This document shows, piece by piece, positions 18,336 through 26,763 of a stretch of 39,268 nt of DNA. The notes below the pieces were generated by a model that saw only the letters and a list, made by a program, of their open reading frames with translations, was not told the DNA's origin and did not search any database. Positions within the stretch are counted from its first letter, which is position 1, and the number at the start of each line of letters is the position of its first letter. The position numbers were made by a program, and so were the translations under genes. Source of the stretch: Flavobacteriales bacterium UBA1993 (GTDB lineage Bacteria > Bacteroidota > Bacteroidia > Flavobacteriales_G > Salibacteraceae); assembly GCA_002336485.1 (NCBI GenBank), contig DDCZ01000020.1:1-39268 (forward strand). Direction: 5' to 3'.

Positions 18336-18349
18336 GGTAGTAAAGGAAT

Positions 18350-18397
18350 AAAAAAAGCCTTCCCATTCCCGATAAATCGGTTGGAAAGGCTCAATTT
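18350..18397 (-). terminator. Intrinsic terminator of the acnA-hemE-ompA cluster
   Basis: Hairpin 18356-18391 pairs AGCCTT with AAGGCT, with a further inner stem CCGAT-AA-ATCGG. On the minus strand it is followed by seven Us (18350-18356 on the plus strand are A). It lies 25 nt after the OmpA-like stop. A T7 on the other side makes it potentially bidirectional, although no rightward gene ends here. Confidence 0.85.
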
Positions 18398-18416
18398 TTT
18401 TGTTTGTTATTCGGTC

Positions 18417-19559
18417 CTAGTTCTTGCTAATCACTGAAAACATAACGCGTCGGTTCTGAGCTTGACCTGCAGATGTAGCGTCTGTTGTGATTGGTTCGAA
18501 ATCTTGAACCCCTACAACTAATAGCTTGCCCTCGTTTACTCCAAACCCTACCAATGCATCCCGCACGGCATTGGCTCTATTTAGTGATATGTTTCCTGTG
18601 GCTTTTGCTTCTTCCACTGGATCGGTGTGCCCGATAACCTTCACTTTATACTTTGGATTCTCTTTCAAAATAGTGGCGATTTTCTCAATATCCGCTAATG
18701 CCAATTCGCTAATCAGGTCAGATAGATCGTCAAAGTATACACGCGTTCGTTCCACTTCTCCTGACTTATCGACCTCGGCCTCCGTGCTTGTCTCTACTGA
18801 GTACACAACGTTGATTGAGTGTCCGCCAGCATCCAATTCACAATCACAGGATTCAACCCCAGCCATATTCATCACACTTACGTCATCTATATAGTAGTAA
18901 GCACCTCGCGCTTGAGTTCCAATGATTCCTTTTGGCTTTTTCACTTTGCCGTTATCCGTGGATTCAGTAGATCCAAAGTTTCCAATTGTAATATATTCCT
19001 CACCGCCATCAGCAATATATGTTTGGCAGATTGGTTCCCAATCAAATTGCTCATCAAAGATTCGATTTTGAGAGTGAATGATTTGCGGCTGAATATCATA
19101 TTTCTCGATCTCTTCTGCCGTCAAAGGTTTCTTACTAATATATATTCCAATATTATTTGAAGAGTATTTTGAAAGCATACTAAGCAAAACGTTCATTTTC
19201 ACGCAATACACTTTTTCCTCTTTCATTTTCTCCGTGAGCTGAGCCTGAAGATACTGGCGCGGCGCATCGTCCTTATAACTATAGATCATAAGGCCTGCAT
19301 AATTTCGGCCGCCTTCCATTGGGTCCGCATCTCCGTACATGTTCACCGGAGTCTTGTATTCATCCGCCTTTGCATTGGCACTAAATACGTCAGCCTTTGC
19401 ATCCGTAGGAGAGCTCCAGCCTGAAGCATTGTCAATCATACCTCCACCTTTAATTTTCTTCGAAACTGTTTCGAAGCTTCCGTTCACAATCATATTGCCT
19501 TGTGACATTCCAATTAATGACATAAGCATGACTGCTGATATTATCGTGATTCCTTTCAT
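18417..19559 (-). CDS. OmpA-family C-terminal domain outer membrane protein
   Basis: The start is taken at the ATG at 19559, giving 380 residues beginning MKGITIISAVMLMSLIGMSQ, a good signal peptide. The longer frame would overlap the end of hemE. After the signal comes a beta-rich domain (about 22-235) opening GNMIVNGSFE and closing YYIDDVSVM, similar to jelly-roll carbohydrate-binding-like domains. A C-terminal OmpA-like peptidoglycan-binding domain follows (about 270-380) with VIGHTDP, SLNRANAV and QNRRVMF. The arrangement suggests an outer-membrane or periplasmic protein holding peptidoglycan. It begins 13 nt after hemE, with no promoter seen between, and ends at a terminator. Confidence 0.88.
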   Translation of the reverse strand: MKGITIISAVMLMSLIGMSQGNMIVNGSFETVSKKIKGGGMIDNASGWSSPTDAKADVFSANAKADEYKTPVNMYGDADPMEGGRNYAGLMIYSYKDDAPRQYLQAQLTEKMKEEKVYCVKMNVLLSMLSKYSSNNIGIYISKKPLTAEEIEKYDIQPQIIHSQNRIFDEQFDWEPICQTYIADGGEEYITIGNFGSTESTDNGKVKKPKGIIGTQARGAYYYIDDVSVMNMAGVESCDCELDAGGHSINVVYSVETSTEAEVDKSGEVERTRVYFDDLSDLISELALADIEKIATILKENPKYKVKVIGHTDPVEEAKATGNISLNRANAVRDALVGFGVNEGKLLVVGVQDFEPITTDATSAGQAQNRRVMFSVISKN

Positions 19560-19572
19560 GAGATAGTTGAAT

Positions 19573-20589
19573 TTAATTCTGACTTGATTTAATAGTGTCA
19601 ATGAATAATTTGACCTTTTTCCAGTCGGTATCTGGGTAAACACCGTGGCCTAAGTTAGCAATGTGTGCTCCGCCTTTAAACGAAGTTAACATCTCCTTAG
19701 TTTTTTGAACAACGAGGGCATCGTCTCCGTAAAGCACGGTTGGATCGAGGTTTCCTTGAAGCGTTTTTGTATTTGAAAACTTACGCACTTCGACTGGATT
19801 CATGGTCCAATCCAAGCCCACTGCATTGTATGAACTCTCCATCAGATCTTGAGTTGAAAAGTGTGCGCCTTTTGCAAATACAATATTCGGAACCGAATTC
19901 ACTTCTTCAGAAATGCGATTCAAATATGGCATGCAAAATTCTTCATACAATGGCTTGCTTAGCACACCCGCCCAAGAATCAAACACCTGATACAATGAAA
20001 CCCCTGCTTCCACTTGAAGCTTTAGGTAATTGATTGTAGACTGCGTGATTTTTTCCAAGAGTTTGTGCGATCCAATTGGATTTGAATGCAACCATTTTCG
20101 AGCCTCGGAAAACGTTTTACTTCCCTTTCCCTCAATCATATAACAAAAGATCGTGAAAGGTGCTCCGGCAAAACCAATAACTGGAACCCGACCAGCTAGT
20201 CGTCGCTTTGTTTCGGCTATGGCATCGTAGACATATTTTAATTCGCCGCCTTCGGCCACATTCAAACGATCAATATCCGAATCTGATTGCACTACTTCAG
20301 GAAATCTTGGCCCGATGCCTTCCTTCATTTCATACGGCAACCCCATTGCTTCGGGGATGACCAAAATGTCGCTAAATATGATGGCCGAATCCGTCCCAAG
20401 AATATCAACAGGTTGAACTGTTACTTCGGCCGCAAGGTCCGGTGTCTCAACCAGCTCTTTAAACCCTGATATGCTCGAACGAATTGCCCGGTATTCTGGA
20501 AGTATCCTTCCTGCTTGACGCATCACCCAAACTGGCGACCGTTCTGTCTTCTCTCCGCGAGCGGCACATATGATTAAATCGTTGTCCAA
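19573..20589 (-). CDS. hemE: Uroporphyrinogen decarboxylase
   Basis: This 338-residue enzyme removes four carboxyl groups from uroporphyrinogen III to make coproporphyrinogen III in heme synthesis. The N-terminal RGEKTERSPVWVMRQAGR-LPEYR signature with its conserved arginines is present, as are the FAGAPFT loop, YQVFDSWAG and the C-terminal NLGHGVYPDTD. The start codon is TTG at 20587-20589. Reading upstream in frame gives eight codons without ATG or GTG and then a TAA, so no better start exists. It sits 42 nt downstream of acnA and 13 nt upstream of the OmpA-like gene. Low or regulated initiation from TTG is possible. Confidence 0.95.
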   Translation of the reverse strand: MDNDLIICAARGEKTERSPVWVMRQAGRILPEYRAIRSSISGFKELVETPDLAAEVTVQPVDILGTDSAIIFSDILVIPEAMGLPYEMKEGIGPRFPEVVQSDSDIDRLNVAEGGELKYVYDAIAETKRRLAGRVPVIGFAGAPFTIFCYMIEGKGSKTFSEARKWLHSNPIGSHKLLEKITQSTINYLKLQVEAGVSLYQVFDSWAGVLSKPLYEEFCMPYLNRISEEVNSVPNIVFAKGAHFSTQDLMESSYNAVGLDWTMNPVEVRKFSNTKTLQGNLDPTVLYGDDALVVQKTKEMLTSFKGGAHIANLGHGVYPDTDWKKVKLFIDTIKSSQN

Positions 20590-20631
20590 ATCTTTGATCT
20601 TGTAATCTTAATAGGCCACTATTGTGCCAAA

Positions 20632-22893
20632 TTAGTTTTGCTGCTTAATTAAATTCAGCGCACTACCTGCTTTAAACCAATCTATCTGCGCTTGGTTATA
20701 GGTGTGATTCAATGCAATAGTTTCTGAACTACCATCTGCATGAGCCAATTCTAGGTGAAGCTGTGTATCCACTGCAAAACCTGATAAATCAACAAAGTTG
20801 AACGTATCGTCTTCTCGAATTTTGTCGTAATCTGACTCGACTGCAAAGGTCAATCCCAACATCCCTTGCTTTTTCAAATTGGTTTCGTGAATTCGGGCGA
20901 ACGACTTAACTATTACCGCCATAACGCCTAAATGTCTTGGCTCCATTGCCGCATGTTCTCTTGAAGAACCTTCGCCGTAATTATGATCTCCAACTACTAC
21001 AGTTGAAATTCCGGCTGCTTTATAAGCTCGTGCAACAGCTGGAACTTCGCCAACTTCGCCGTTGATTTGATTCACCACGGCATTTGTTTCTCCACCAAAT
21101 GCATTGACCGCCCCAATGAGGCAGTTGTTTGAAATATTATCAAGGTGACCTCGATATCTCAACCAAGGTCCAGCCATGGAAATATGGTCCGTGGTGCACT
21201 TTCCAAATGCCTTGATCAGCAATTTGGCTCCTGTAATGTTTTCACCATCCCAAGGAGCGAACGGAGAAAGAAGCTGCAGGCGATCCGAACCTTCTTTCAC
21301 AACTACATCGATTCCACTTCCGTCTTTTGCGGGTGCCTGATACCCCGGATCTTCAACGTCAAATCCGCGTGGAGGCAGTTCATGGCCTGTTGGCTCAGTC
21401 AACATAACTTCTTCACCATCCTTATTTGTAAGGGTATCGGTTAATGGATTGAAGTCCAACCTTCCACTGATGGCAATTGCCGCAACCATTTCAGGAGATG
21501 TAACAAAGGCGTGCGTATTTGGGTTGCCATCGGCTCTCTTTGAAAAGTTTCGATTGAACGAGTGCACAATCGAGTTCTTCTTTTGCTCATCTGCACCAGA
21601 TCTTGCCCACTGACCTATGCACGGCCCACAGGCATTGGTAAATATGGTGGCCCCTATATTCTCAAATATGTCAATGAAACCATCACGAGCTATGGTATAC
21701 CTCACCTGCTCAGAACCAGGATTGATTCCAAATTCCGCCTTCGGAGTTAGTCCCTTCTCTGTTGCTTGAGCGGCAATTGAGGCAGCTCTCGAAATATCTT
21801 CATACGATGAATTGGTACATGATCCAATTAATCCCCATTCAACATCAACTGGCCAATCTTCTCCAGCAAGTCGAGTCTTCATTTCAGAAACTGGTGTAGC
21901 CAAATCAGGTGTAAAAGGACCATTAATGTGTGGCTCCAGGGTGCTTAGATCAATTTCGATGACCTGATCAAAGTATTGCTCTGGGTTCGCGTATACCTCG
22001 GCATCACCAGTTAAATGTTCTGCAACCTGGTCTGCGAGATCAACAACATCTTGTCTTCCTGTAGCGCTGAGGTATCGTCTCATGCTATCGTCGTAACCAA
22101 AGGTTGATGTAGTCGCTCCGATCTCTGCGCCCATGTTACAAATTGTCCCCTTTCCTGTACCTGAAAGAGACTCAGCTCCTTCACCAAAATATTCAACGAT
22201 GCATCCAGTCCCGCCTTTTACGGTGAGTATGCCAGCAACCTTAAGAATAACATCTTTTGGAGCCGTCCACCCGCTGAGTTTACCAACGAGTTTCACTCCG
22301 ATTAGTTTTGGAAACTTAAGCTCCCAAGGCATACCAGCCATGACATCTACAGCATCTGCCCCACCGACACCAATAGCAACCATTCCTAGGCCACCAGCAT
22401 TCACGGTGTGGCTGTCAGTTCCGATCATCATTCCACCTGGAAAAGCATAATTTTCTAATACCACTTGATGAATAATACCTGCGCCTGGTTTCCAAAAACC
22501 AATTCCGTATTTACTTGAAACCGAAGAGAGGAAATTAAAAACCTCGTTGTTTTTATTTAGAGAATCTTGAAGGTCTTTGTCTGCTCCAACGCGAGCCTGG
22601 ATTAGGTGATCAGCATGCACAGTGGAAGGAACAGCTGCCTTTCCCTTTCCAGCTTGCATAAACTGAAGCAACGCCATCTGGGCTGTAGCATCCTGCATTG
22701 CCACTCTATCAGGAGCAAAGTCGACATAGCTTTTTCCGCGACCAAAGACTTCGGTTGCGCTGCCATCCCAGAGGTGGGTGTACAGAATTTTTTCGGATAG
22801 GGTTAGCGGCTTTCCAAGTAACTCTCGTGCGGCCTGTACGCGCTCTGGGTATCGCTCGTAAACTGCCTTTATCATCTCTAAATCAAAGGTCAT
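20632..22893 (-). CDS. acnA: Aconitate hydratase
   Basis: This 753-residue aconitase isomerises citrate to isocitrate in the TCA cycle. The [4Fe-4S] ligands appear as GSCTNS near residue 353 and CGPC near 420 (two cysteines). The substrate-binding elements GTDSHT, TDHISMAGPW and NYGEGSSREHAA are present in order. The length and sequence style match the mitochondrial-type aconitase rather than the about 890-residue AcnA of E. coli, so the symbol is approximate. It is the first gene of a leftward cluster with hemE and the OmpA-like gene. The upstream promoter is unclear: a near-match TAATATTG lacks a TTG at the right distance. Confidence 0.94.
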   Translation of the reverse strand: MTFDLEMIKAVYERYPERVQAARELLGKPLTLSEKILYTHLWDGSATEVFGRGKSYVDFAPDRVAMQDATAQMALLQFMQAGKGKAAVPSTVHADHLIQARVGADKDLQDSLNKNNEVFNFLSSVSSKYGIGFWKPGAGIIHQVVLENYAFPGGMMIGTDSHTVNAGGLGMVAIGVGGADAVDVMAGMPWELKFPKLIGVKLVGKLSGWTAPKDVILKVAGILTVKGGTGCIVEYFGEGAESLSGTGKGTICNMGAEIGATTSTFGYDDSMRRYLSATGRQDVVDLADQVAEHLTGDAEVYANPEQYFDQVIEIDLSTLEPHINGPFTPDLATPVSEMKTRLAGEDWPVDVEWGLIGSCTNSSYEDISRAASIAAQATEKGLTPKAEFGINPGSEQVRYTIARDGFIDIFENIGATIFTNACGPCIGQWARSGADEQKKNSIVHSFNRNFSKRADGNPNTHAFVTSPEMVAAIAISGRLDFNPLTDTLTNKDGEEVMLTEPTGHELPPRGFDVEDPGYQAPAKDGSGIDVVVKEGSDRLQLLSPFAPWDGENITGAKLLIKAFGKCTTDHISMAGPWLRYRGHLDNISNNCLIGAVNAFGGETNAVVNQINGEVGEVPAVARAYKAAGISTVVVGDHNYGEGSSREHAAMEPRHLGVMAVIVKSFARIHETNLKKQGMLGLTFAVESDYDKIREDDTFNFVDLSGFAVDTQLHLELAHADGSSETIALNHTYNQAQIDWFKAGSALNLIKQQN

Positions 22894-22958
22894 AATCTTT
22901 CTTTATTAACTAGGTTGACAATATTAGTTGAACCACTTGAACAGTGGATTTGAAAAAC

Positions 22959-22990
22959 AAAAAAAGGGAAGCTAGAGCCTCCCTTTTTTT
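22959..22990 (-). terminator. Terminator of the rpsF-rpsR-rplI operon
   Basis: A GGGA-x-GCT / AGC-x-TCCC hairpin (22966-22983) is flanked by A7 on the left and T7 on the right. For leftward transcription the A7 gives a U-tract. It lies 21-29 nt after the rplI stop and before acnA, so it separates the ribosomal operon from acnA. Confidence 0.85.
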
Positions 22991-23011
22991 ATTATGTATG
23001 GAATCATTCAA

Positions 23012-23458
23012 TTATTCTCCTACTACTTCGAATGAAATGGTTTCTACTACATCTCTGTGAAAAACCACAACTGCTTCGTAAGTTCCGATGGCCTTAATTG
23101 GCTCATCTTTAATTTTCACATTCTTACGATCAATTGAAACGCCCAACTTGGCCATTTCCTCCGCAACTTGAATGTTATTAACTGAACCGAAGATCTTACC
23201 AGCATCTCCAACTTTGGCACCAACCTTAATGGTCATTTCCATCATCTTATCTGCTGACTTTCGTGCTGCATCACGTTCTTTTTCAATACGCTTAGAACGT
23301 TGACGCACTGTCTCTTCGTGCATTTTCTTAACCGATTGGGTTGCTAAAACTGCTTTACCCTGAGGGATCAAGAAGTTGCGACCGTATCCGTTCTTTACTT
23401 CCACTAAGTCATCTTTGTAACCTAGCTTGTCTATGTCTGTCTTTAATATTACTTCCAT
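23012..23458 (-). CDS. rplI: 50S ribosomal protein L9
   Basis: This 148-residue protein binds 23S rRNA through its N-terminal domain and projects its C-terminal domain from the 50S subunit. The start MEVILKTDIDKLGYKDDLVEVKNGYGRNFLIP matches the L9 N-terminal pattern, including GYGRNFLIP. A long charged connecting helix (about 45-80) and a compact C-terminal domain follow. Length is normal. It is the last gene of the rpsF-rpsR-rplI operon, 10 nt after rpsR, and is followed by a terminator. Confidence 0.97.
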   Translation of the reverse strand: MEVILKTDIDKLGYKDDLVEVKNGYGRNFLIPQGKAVLATQSVKKMHEETVRQRSKRIEKERDAARKSADKMMEMTIKVGAKVGDAGKIFGSVNNIQVAEEMAKLGVSIDRKNVKIKDEPIKAIGTYEAVVVFHRDVVETISFEVVGE

Positions 23459-23468
23459 GATCTTATTA

Positions 23469-23729
23469 TTATTTCATCATATCAGTAACGTAAGGCATCA
23501 AGGCTAAGTGACGAGCACGCTTTACAGCGGTTCCAACTTTTCTTTGATACTTAACTGAAGTTCCTGTTACGCGTCTTGGAAGCAATTTCCCTTGCTCATT
23601 TACAAATCGAAGAAGAAAATCCGCGTCTTTGTAATCGACGTATTTGATGCCTGCTTTCTTAAACCAGCAGTATTTTTCTTTTTTAGTCTCGATCTGAATC
23701 GGAGCGAGATATCTAATGTCGTCTGCCAT
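23469..23729 (-). CDS. rpsR: 30S ribosomal protein S18
   Basis: This 86-residue protein is a small-subunit component that binds next to S6 on the platform. The diagnostic YVDYKDADFLLRFVNEQGKLLPRRVTG stretch and the C-terminal RARHLALMPYV are present. It retains a single cysteine, C21. It lies between rpsF (5 nt upstream) and rplI (10 nt downstream), the conserved bacterial order. Confidence 0.98.
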   Translation of the reverse strand: MADDIRYLAPIQIETKKEKYCWFKKAGIKYVDYKDADFLLRFVNEQGKLLPRRVTGTSVKYQRKVGTAVKRARHLALMPYVTDMMK

Positions 23730-23734
23730 GTCTT

Positions 23735-24094
23735 TTATTTTGATTCAGCCGGAGCCGCTTTTTTGTTAGATCTTCCTCTTCTGCTTTCAGCGAATTTAAT
23801 GTGGTGCTTTTCCATGCTCACATTTAAAAATCGCATCACACGCTCATCTCGAATGAATTCTGTTTCGTAAGGACCAATTATGGTTCCTTCAGCTTCAAAT
23901 TCGATTAGGTGATAAAATCCAGTGGACTTTTTCTGGATTGGATAGGCCAATTTCTTTAGCCCCCAGTTTTCCTCGTGAAGAATCTTTGCTCCATTCTTCT
24001 TAAGGTAACCGGTAAACTTCTTTACTGTTTCCTTTGCCTGGTCCTCAGACAAAACGGGAGTCAAGATGAAAACAGTCTCGTAACGGTTGTTCAT
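23735..24094 (-). CDS. rpsF: 30S ribosomal protein S6
   Basis: This 119-residue protein is a 30S component that pairs with S18. It starts MNNRYETVFILTPVLSEDQ, the standard S6 opening, with the LAYPIQKKSTGFYHLIEFEA core and ERVMRFLNV near the end. A short basic, alanine-rich tail follows. It is the first gene of the leftward ribosomal operon, 31 nt downstream of a strong predicted promoter -7 element. In other bacteria this operon can be regulated by S6-S18 binding to its leader; I did not find a matching RNA structure in the short leader here. Confidence 0.98.
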   Translation of the reverse strand: MNNRYETVFILTPVLSEDQAKETVKKFTGYLKKNGAKILHEENWGLKKLAYPIQKKSTGFYHLIEFEAEGTIIGPYETEFIRDERVMRFLNVSMEKHHIKFAESRRGRSNKKAAPAESK

Positions 24095-24125
24095 AATATT
24101 GATTTAAATTCCAAAATTTGGGGTG

Positions 24126-24155
24126 CAAAAATACGATTTCATCCTTGTCTCACAA
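24126..24155 (-). promoter_or_regulatory. Promoter of the rpsF-rpsR-rplI operon
   Basis: On the minus strand TTG (24155-24153) is followed after exactly 19 nt by TATTTTTG (24133-24126), a full match to TTG-N19-TAnnTTTG. The rpsF ATG is 31 nt downstream of the -7 element. It has the same geometry as the rRNA promoter in this window. Confidence 0.85.
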
Positions 24156-24187
24156 GCAGTTGCACACATAATCGATTTCTGCGAAAT

Positions 24188-26749
24188 CTATTTCGAAATA
24201 ATGACCGTACGCGTCTCATTCGCGGAGCCTGAAATTTGAACCGAATAAATGCCACTTGACACTTCCTTATCTATCTTAAGTTCATGTGTAATTGTAGATT
24301 GATCCAGGTCAAATGTCTGAACGATTTGACCCGTGCTATTTAACAACCAAGCTTTTTCTGGCACCTCATCCACACTGCTAAACGAAAGGTTAATTGCAGT
24401 AGTGGCTGGGTTAGGATACATAACAAAGCTTCCTCCATCTTCCACATCACCGATACCGTTTGCCCAAATCTTCGCCTTCTTATCTGAACTACCCTGACAT
24501 CCATTCCCGTCCGTTACAGTGCAGGTATATGTTCCAGCAACGGCAACCGAGATTGTTTGCGTCGTCTCACCCGTATTCCAGAAGTATGCTGCGTATCCGC
24601 TGCCCGCATCCATAGTAACTGGTGCATAACTCGATGTACTACTAATTGATGGGGTTGGGTTACTCACAATTGCGGTGATCGAAGCAGTTTCTTCCGCCTC
24701 ACAACCAAAGAAGCTTGTAACCGTAACGCTTACCGTTCCTAAAGAGTCAATTTGAAAAACTTGTCCTGTAGAACCATCATGCCACACATAAGCCGCCGCA
24801 CCACCTCCTGCGTTAAACAAGAAGCTAGATCCCTCACAGATCACCGTATCCATAATTGTAATCACCGGCGCAGGAAACACTTCGAGATCGACTACATCAA
24901 AGTTTGTACAACCGATGGTATCAGTAACGGTTACACTAAAAACACTTGATTGGGTTGCCTGGACAATCTGCACGTTTTCTCCCGTACTCCATTGGTAGGC
25001 CGAATAACCAGCCCCGGCATCAAGCACATACCCTTCACATACAGATGAATCTGGACCTAAATCAACCACTGGCGCAGGGAAAAAGTTAACGACGGCTGAC
25101 CCTGTAATAGCGCTTGTATCTGCCGGACATCCACTTGCATCAGTGACGCCTACCGGAAAATAGTTTCCCGATTGACTAATCAAGGCCTGAAATGGATTAG
25201 TAGCAATATTTGCAATGTATTGTGGAGAAGACCCATTTGAATAGCTCAAATTCCAAGGACCTGTTCCTGCAAAAGTGAATGTAAGGGTATCAACATCTCC
25301 TTCGCAATTGTTCCCACCTCCTGTCATTGACACGCCTGGTGTCCCAAACATGAACATGGTTCCGGATAAGGTGTCGTTGGATGCATTTACATCGCCTGAG
25401 TTATCAATTTCAGCCTCAAGCGTCCATGTGCCACCAGCAGTTGTATTTATGGTGACCAGACTCAGCGTATCACATCCGCAAATTGGAAGCGTATCTGAAT
25501 ATGTCGTAGAAATGGTCACACCATTCGTATCCAAATCAATGTCAAAACCTGTTTTTTCCACCACGCTTATATTACAAATGATAGCCTGCACCTCCGTCCC
25601 TGAATTTCCGCATTGAGAATCAGGATAAATCAACTCAACTAGTGAGACATCGTTTGACTCTCCAACAATTATGTCGTCCAATCCGAATCCCTCGGCAGAG
25701 GTGTTTCCGTCTGCAGCCATCACAAACCGCATCAAAACATTTGTATCGTTGACGTATGTAGCCAATGAATGCTGGACGGAAGTCCAAGATGAACTTGTTC
25801 CGGTGAATCCGTTTCCATTACCTTGAGAGGACAGTGCAGAGGTTGATGAGCTGTTGTACCAATTTGTCGAACTCGAGGACCCGAGCACCGCGTATGTCGA
25901 GCCACTGTCAGCCGAAATTTGAAATTGAACCCCATCGTCCCCATTCTCAAGATCTCTAATCTGCCAAAAACGAATTACTGGATCCATTAAGTTGGTGAAG
26001 TTGAAAAGCGGGCTCGTCAAATAGCTTAGTTCATCATTGTTGTAGTTTCCATCTAAATTGGTGACCCATGCATTGTCGCCAGAATGCGCATCCGAAATGA
26101 TCGTATTATCTGGCTCACCGTGTTCCCAAGTCGGAAGTATTCCCGAAGATGCCCAATTACCCTCGCCATTCTCAAAATCTTGGCAATAAGGAAATTCCGA
26201 AATCGTGGCCAAATCATAGTATACCTCGACTCTACTAATGCTACCAGAACCTTGATATCCAACACCCCAAATTTGGGATGTAGCACCCGTATTTATGTTT
26301 CCCTGATACCCAAAACGTTGAATCGGCACGGTGTTGGAGAAAATGGACGAGCTGTAATATCCATTTCCATAGGAGTTCCCCGTCCCGGCAGTTCCTAATA
26401 TACCGATGGTATCGCCTGCATTTATCAAAATATTAACCGGTAAAATCTGACCACTTGTCCCCGTATTTGTGTAAAACAAATTGGTGAAATTCGTGGACTG
26501 ACTTGTAAAGGCGATGGGCATAGCCTCGTGCAATTTCATGACCTGGATTGCTTGCGCGTTTGTTCCCGCCTGAGTTGGAACTCTTAATCCAACAATTACA
26601 AAAGTGGTTGGAGCCACAAACCAAAACCCACGTGCTGACCCTGAATAAAGACTAGAATGGGCAGGCAGCGGCATCATGTTTTGAGCCATTGCACAAACGC
26701 CGATAAGGACAAACGTGAACGTAAATAAATAGGACTTAAAAGATTTCAT
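24188..26749 (-). CDS. Giant secreted T9SS protein, tandem paralog A
   Basis: This 853-residue protein begins with a signal peptide (1-22, ending AMAQ). Then come an N-terminal beta domain (about 24-180, RGFWFVAPT, GLRVPT), a ConA/MAM-like domain (about 186-370, FPYCQDFENGEG through GLDDIIVGES) and a CARDB-like segment (about 370-475). An Ig-like unit (475-560) and three related CEG/DAG-type Ig repeats (about 560-630, 630-700, 700-766, each with a WSTGE- or WHDGS-like turn and VTVTD..GC) follow. The T9SS sorting tail is about 770-853 with MYPNPA. It is probably a surface or released adhesin or binding protein; no catalytic motif was found. It lies 14 nt downstream of paralog B. A weak 6-bp hairpin (24174-24188) at the stop lacks a U-tract. 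Confidence 0.85.
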   Translation of the reverse strand: MKSFKSYLFTFTFVLIGVCAMAQNMMPLPAHSSLYSGSARGFWFVAPTTFVIVGLRVPTQAGTNAQAIQVMKLHEAMPIAFTSQSTNFTNLFYTNTGTSGQILPVNILINAGDTIGILGTAGTGNSYGNGYYSSSIFSNTVPIQRFGYQGNINTGATSQIWGVGYQGSGSISRVEVYYDLATISEFPYCQDFENGEGNWASSGILPTWEHGEPDNTIISDAHSGDNAWVTNLDGNYNNDELSYLTSPLFNFTNLMDPVIRFWQIRDLENGDDGVQFQISADSGSTYAVLGSSSSTNWYNSSSTSALSSQGNGNGFTGTSSSWTSVQHSLATYVNDTNVLMRFVMAADGNTSAEGFGLDDIIVGESNDVSLVELIYPDSQCGNSGTEVQAIICNISVVEKTGFDIDLDTNGVTISTTYSDTLPICGCDTLSLVTINTTAGGTWTLEAEIDNSGDVNASNDTLSGTMFMFGTPGVSMTGGGNNCEGDVDTLTFTFAGTGPWNLSYSNGSSPQYIANIATNPFQALISQSGNYFPVGVTDASGCPADTSAITGSAVVNFFPAPVVDLGPDSSVCEGYVLDAGAGYSAYQWSTGENVQIVQATQSSVFSVTVTDTIGCTNFDVVDLEVFPAPVITIMDTVICEGSSFLFNAGGGAAAYVWHDGSTGQVFQIDSLGTVSVTVTSFFGCEAEETASITAIVSNPTPSISSTSSYAPVTMDAGSGYAAYFWNTGETTQTISVAVAGTYTCTVTDGNGCQGSSDKKAKIWANGIGDVEDGGSFVMYPNPATTAINLSFSSVDEVPEKAWLLNSTGQIVQTFDLDQSTITHELKIDKEVSSGIYSVQISGSANETRTVIISK

Positions 26750-26763
26750 AGTGAGGTATATCG

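Noticed and set aside
22933..22947. CCACT-TGAAC-AGTGG dyad upstream of acnA as an operator
   Set aside because: Five-base arms are expected by chance in this much sequence, and no matching regulator or second site was seen.
24174..24188. Hairpin GATTTC-TGC-GAAATC as a terminator for paralog A
   Set aside because: The stem is short and AT-rich and no U-tract follows in the leftward direction.
25275..25616. Forward frames of 100-160 codons antisense to the three T9SS genes (also 28019-28333 and 30497-30982)
   Set aside because: They recur at equivalent places in the paralogs because they are mirror frames of conserved coding sequence; they are Ser/Pro-rich and have no independent support.
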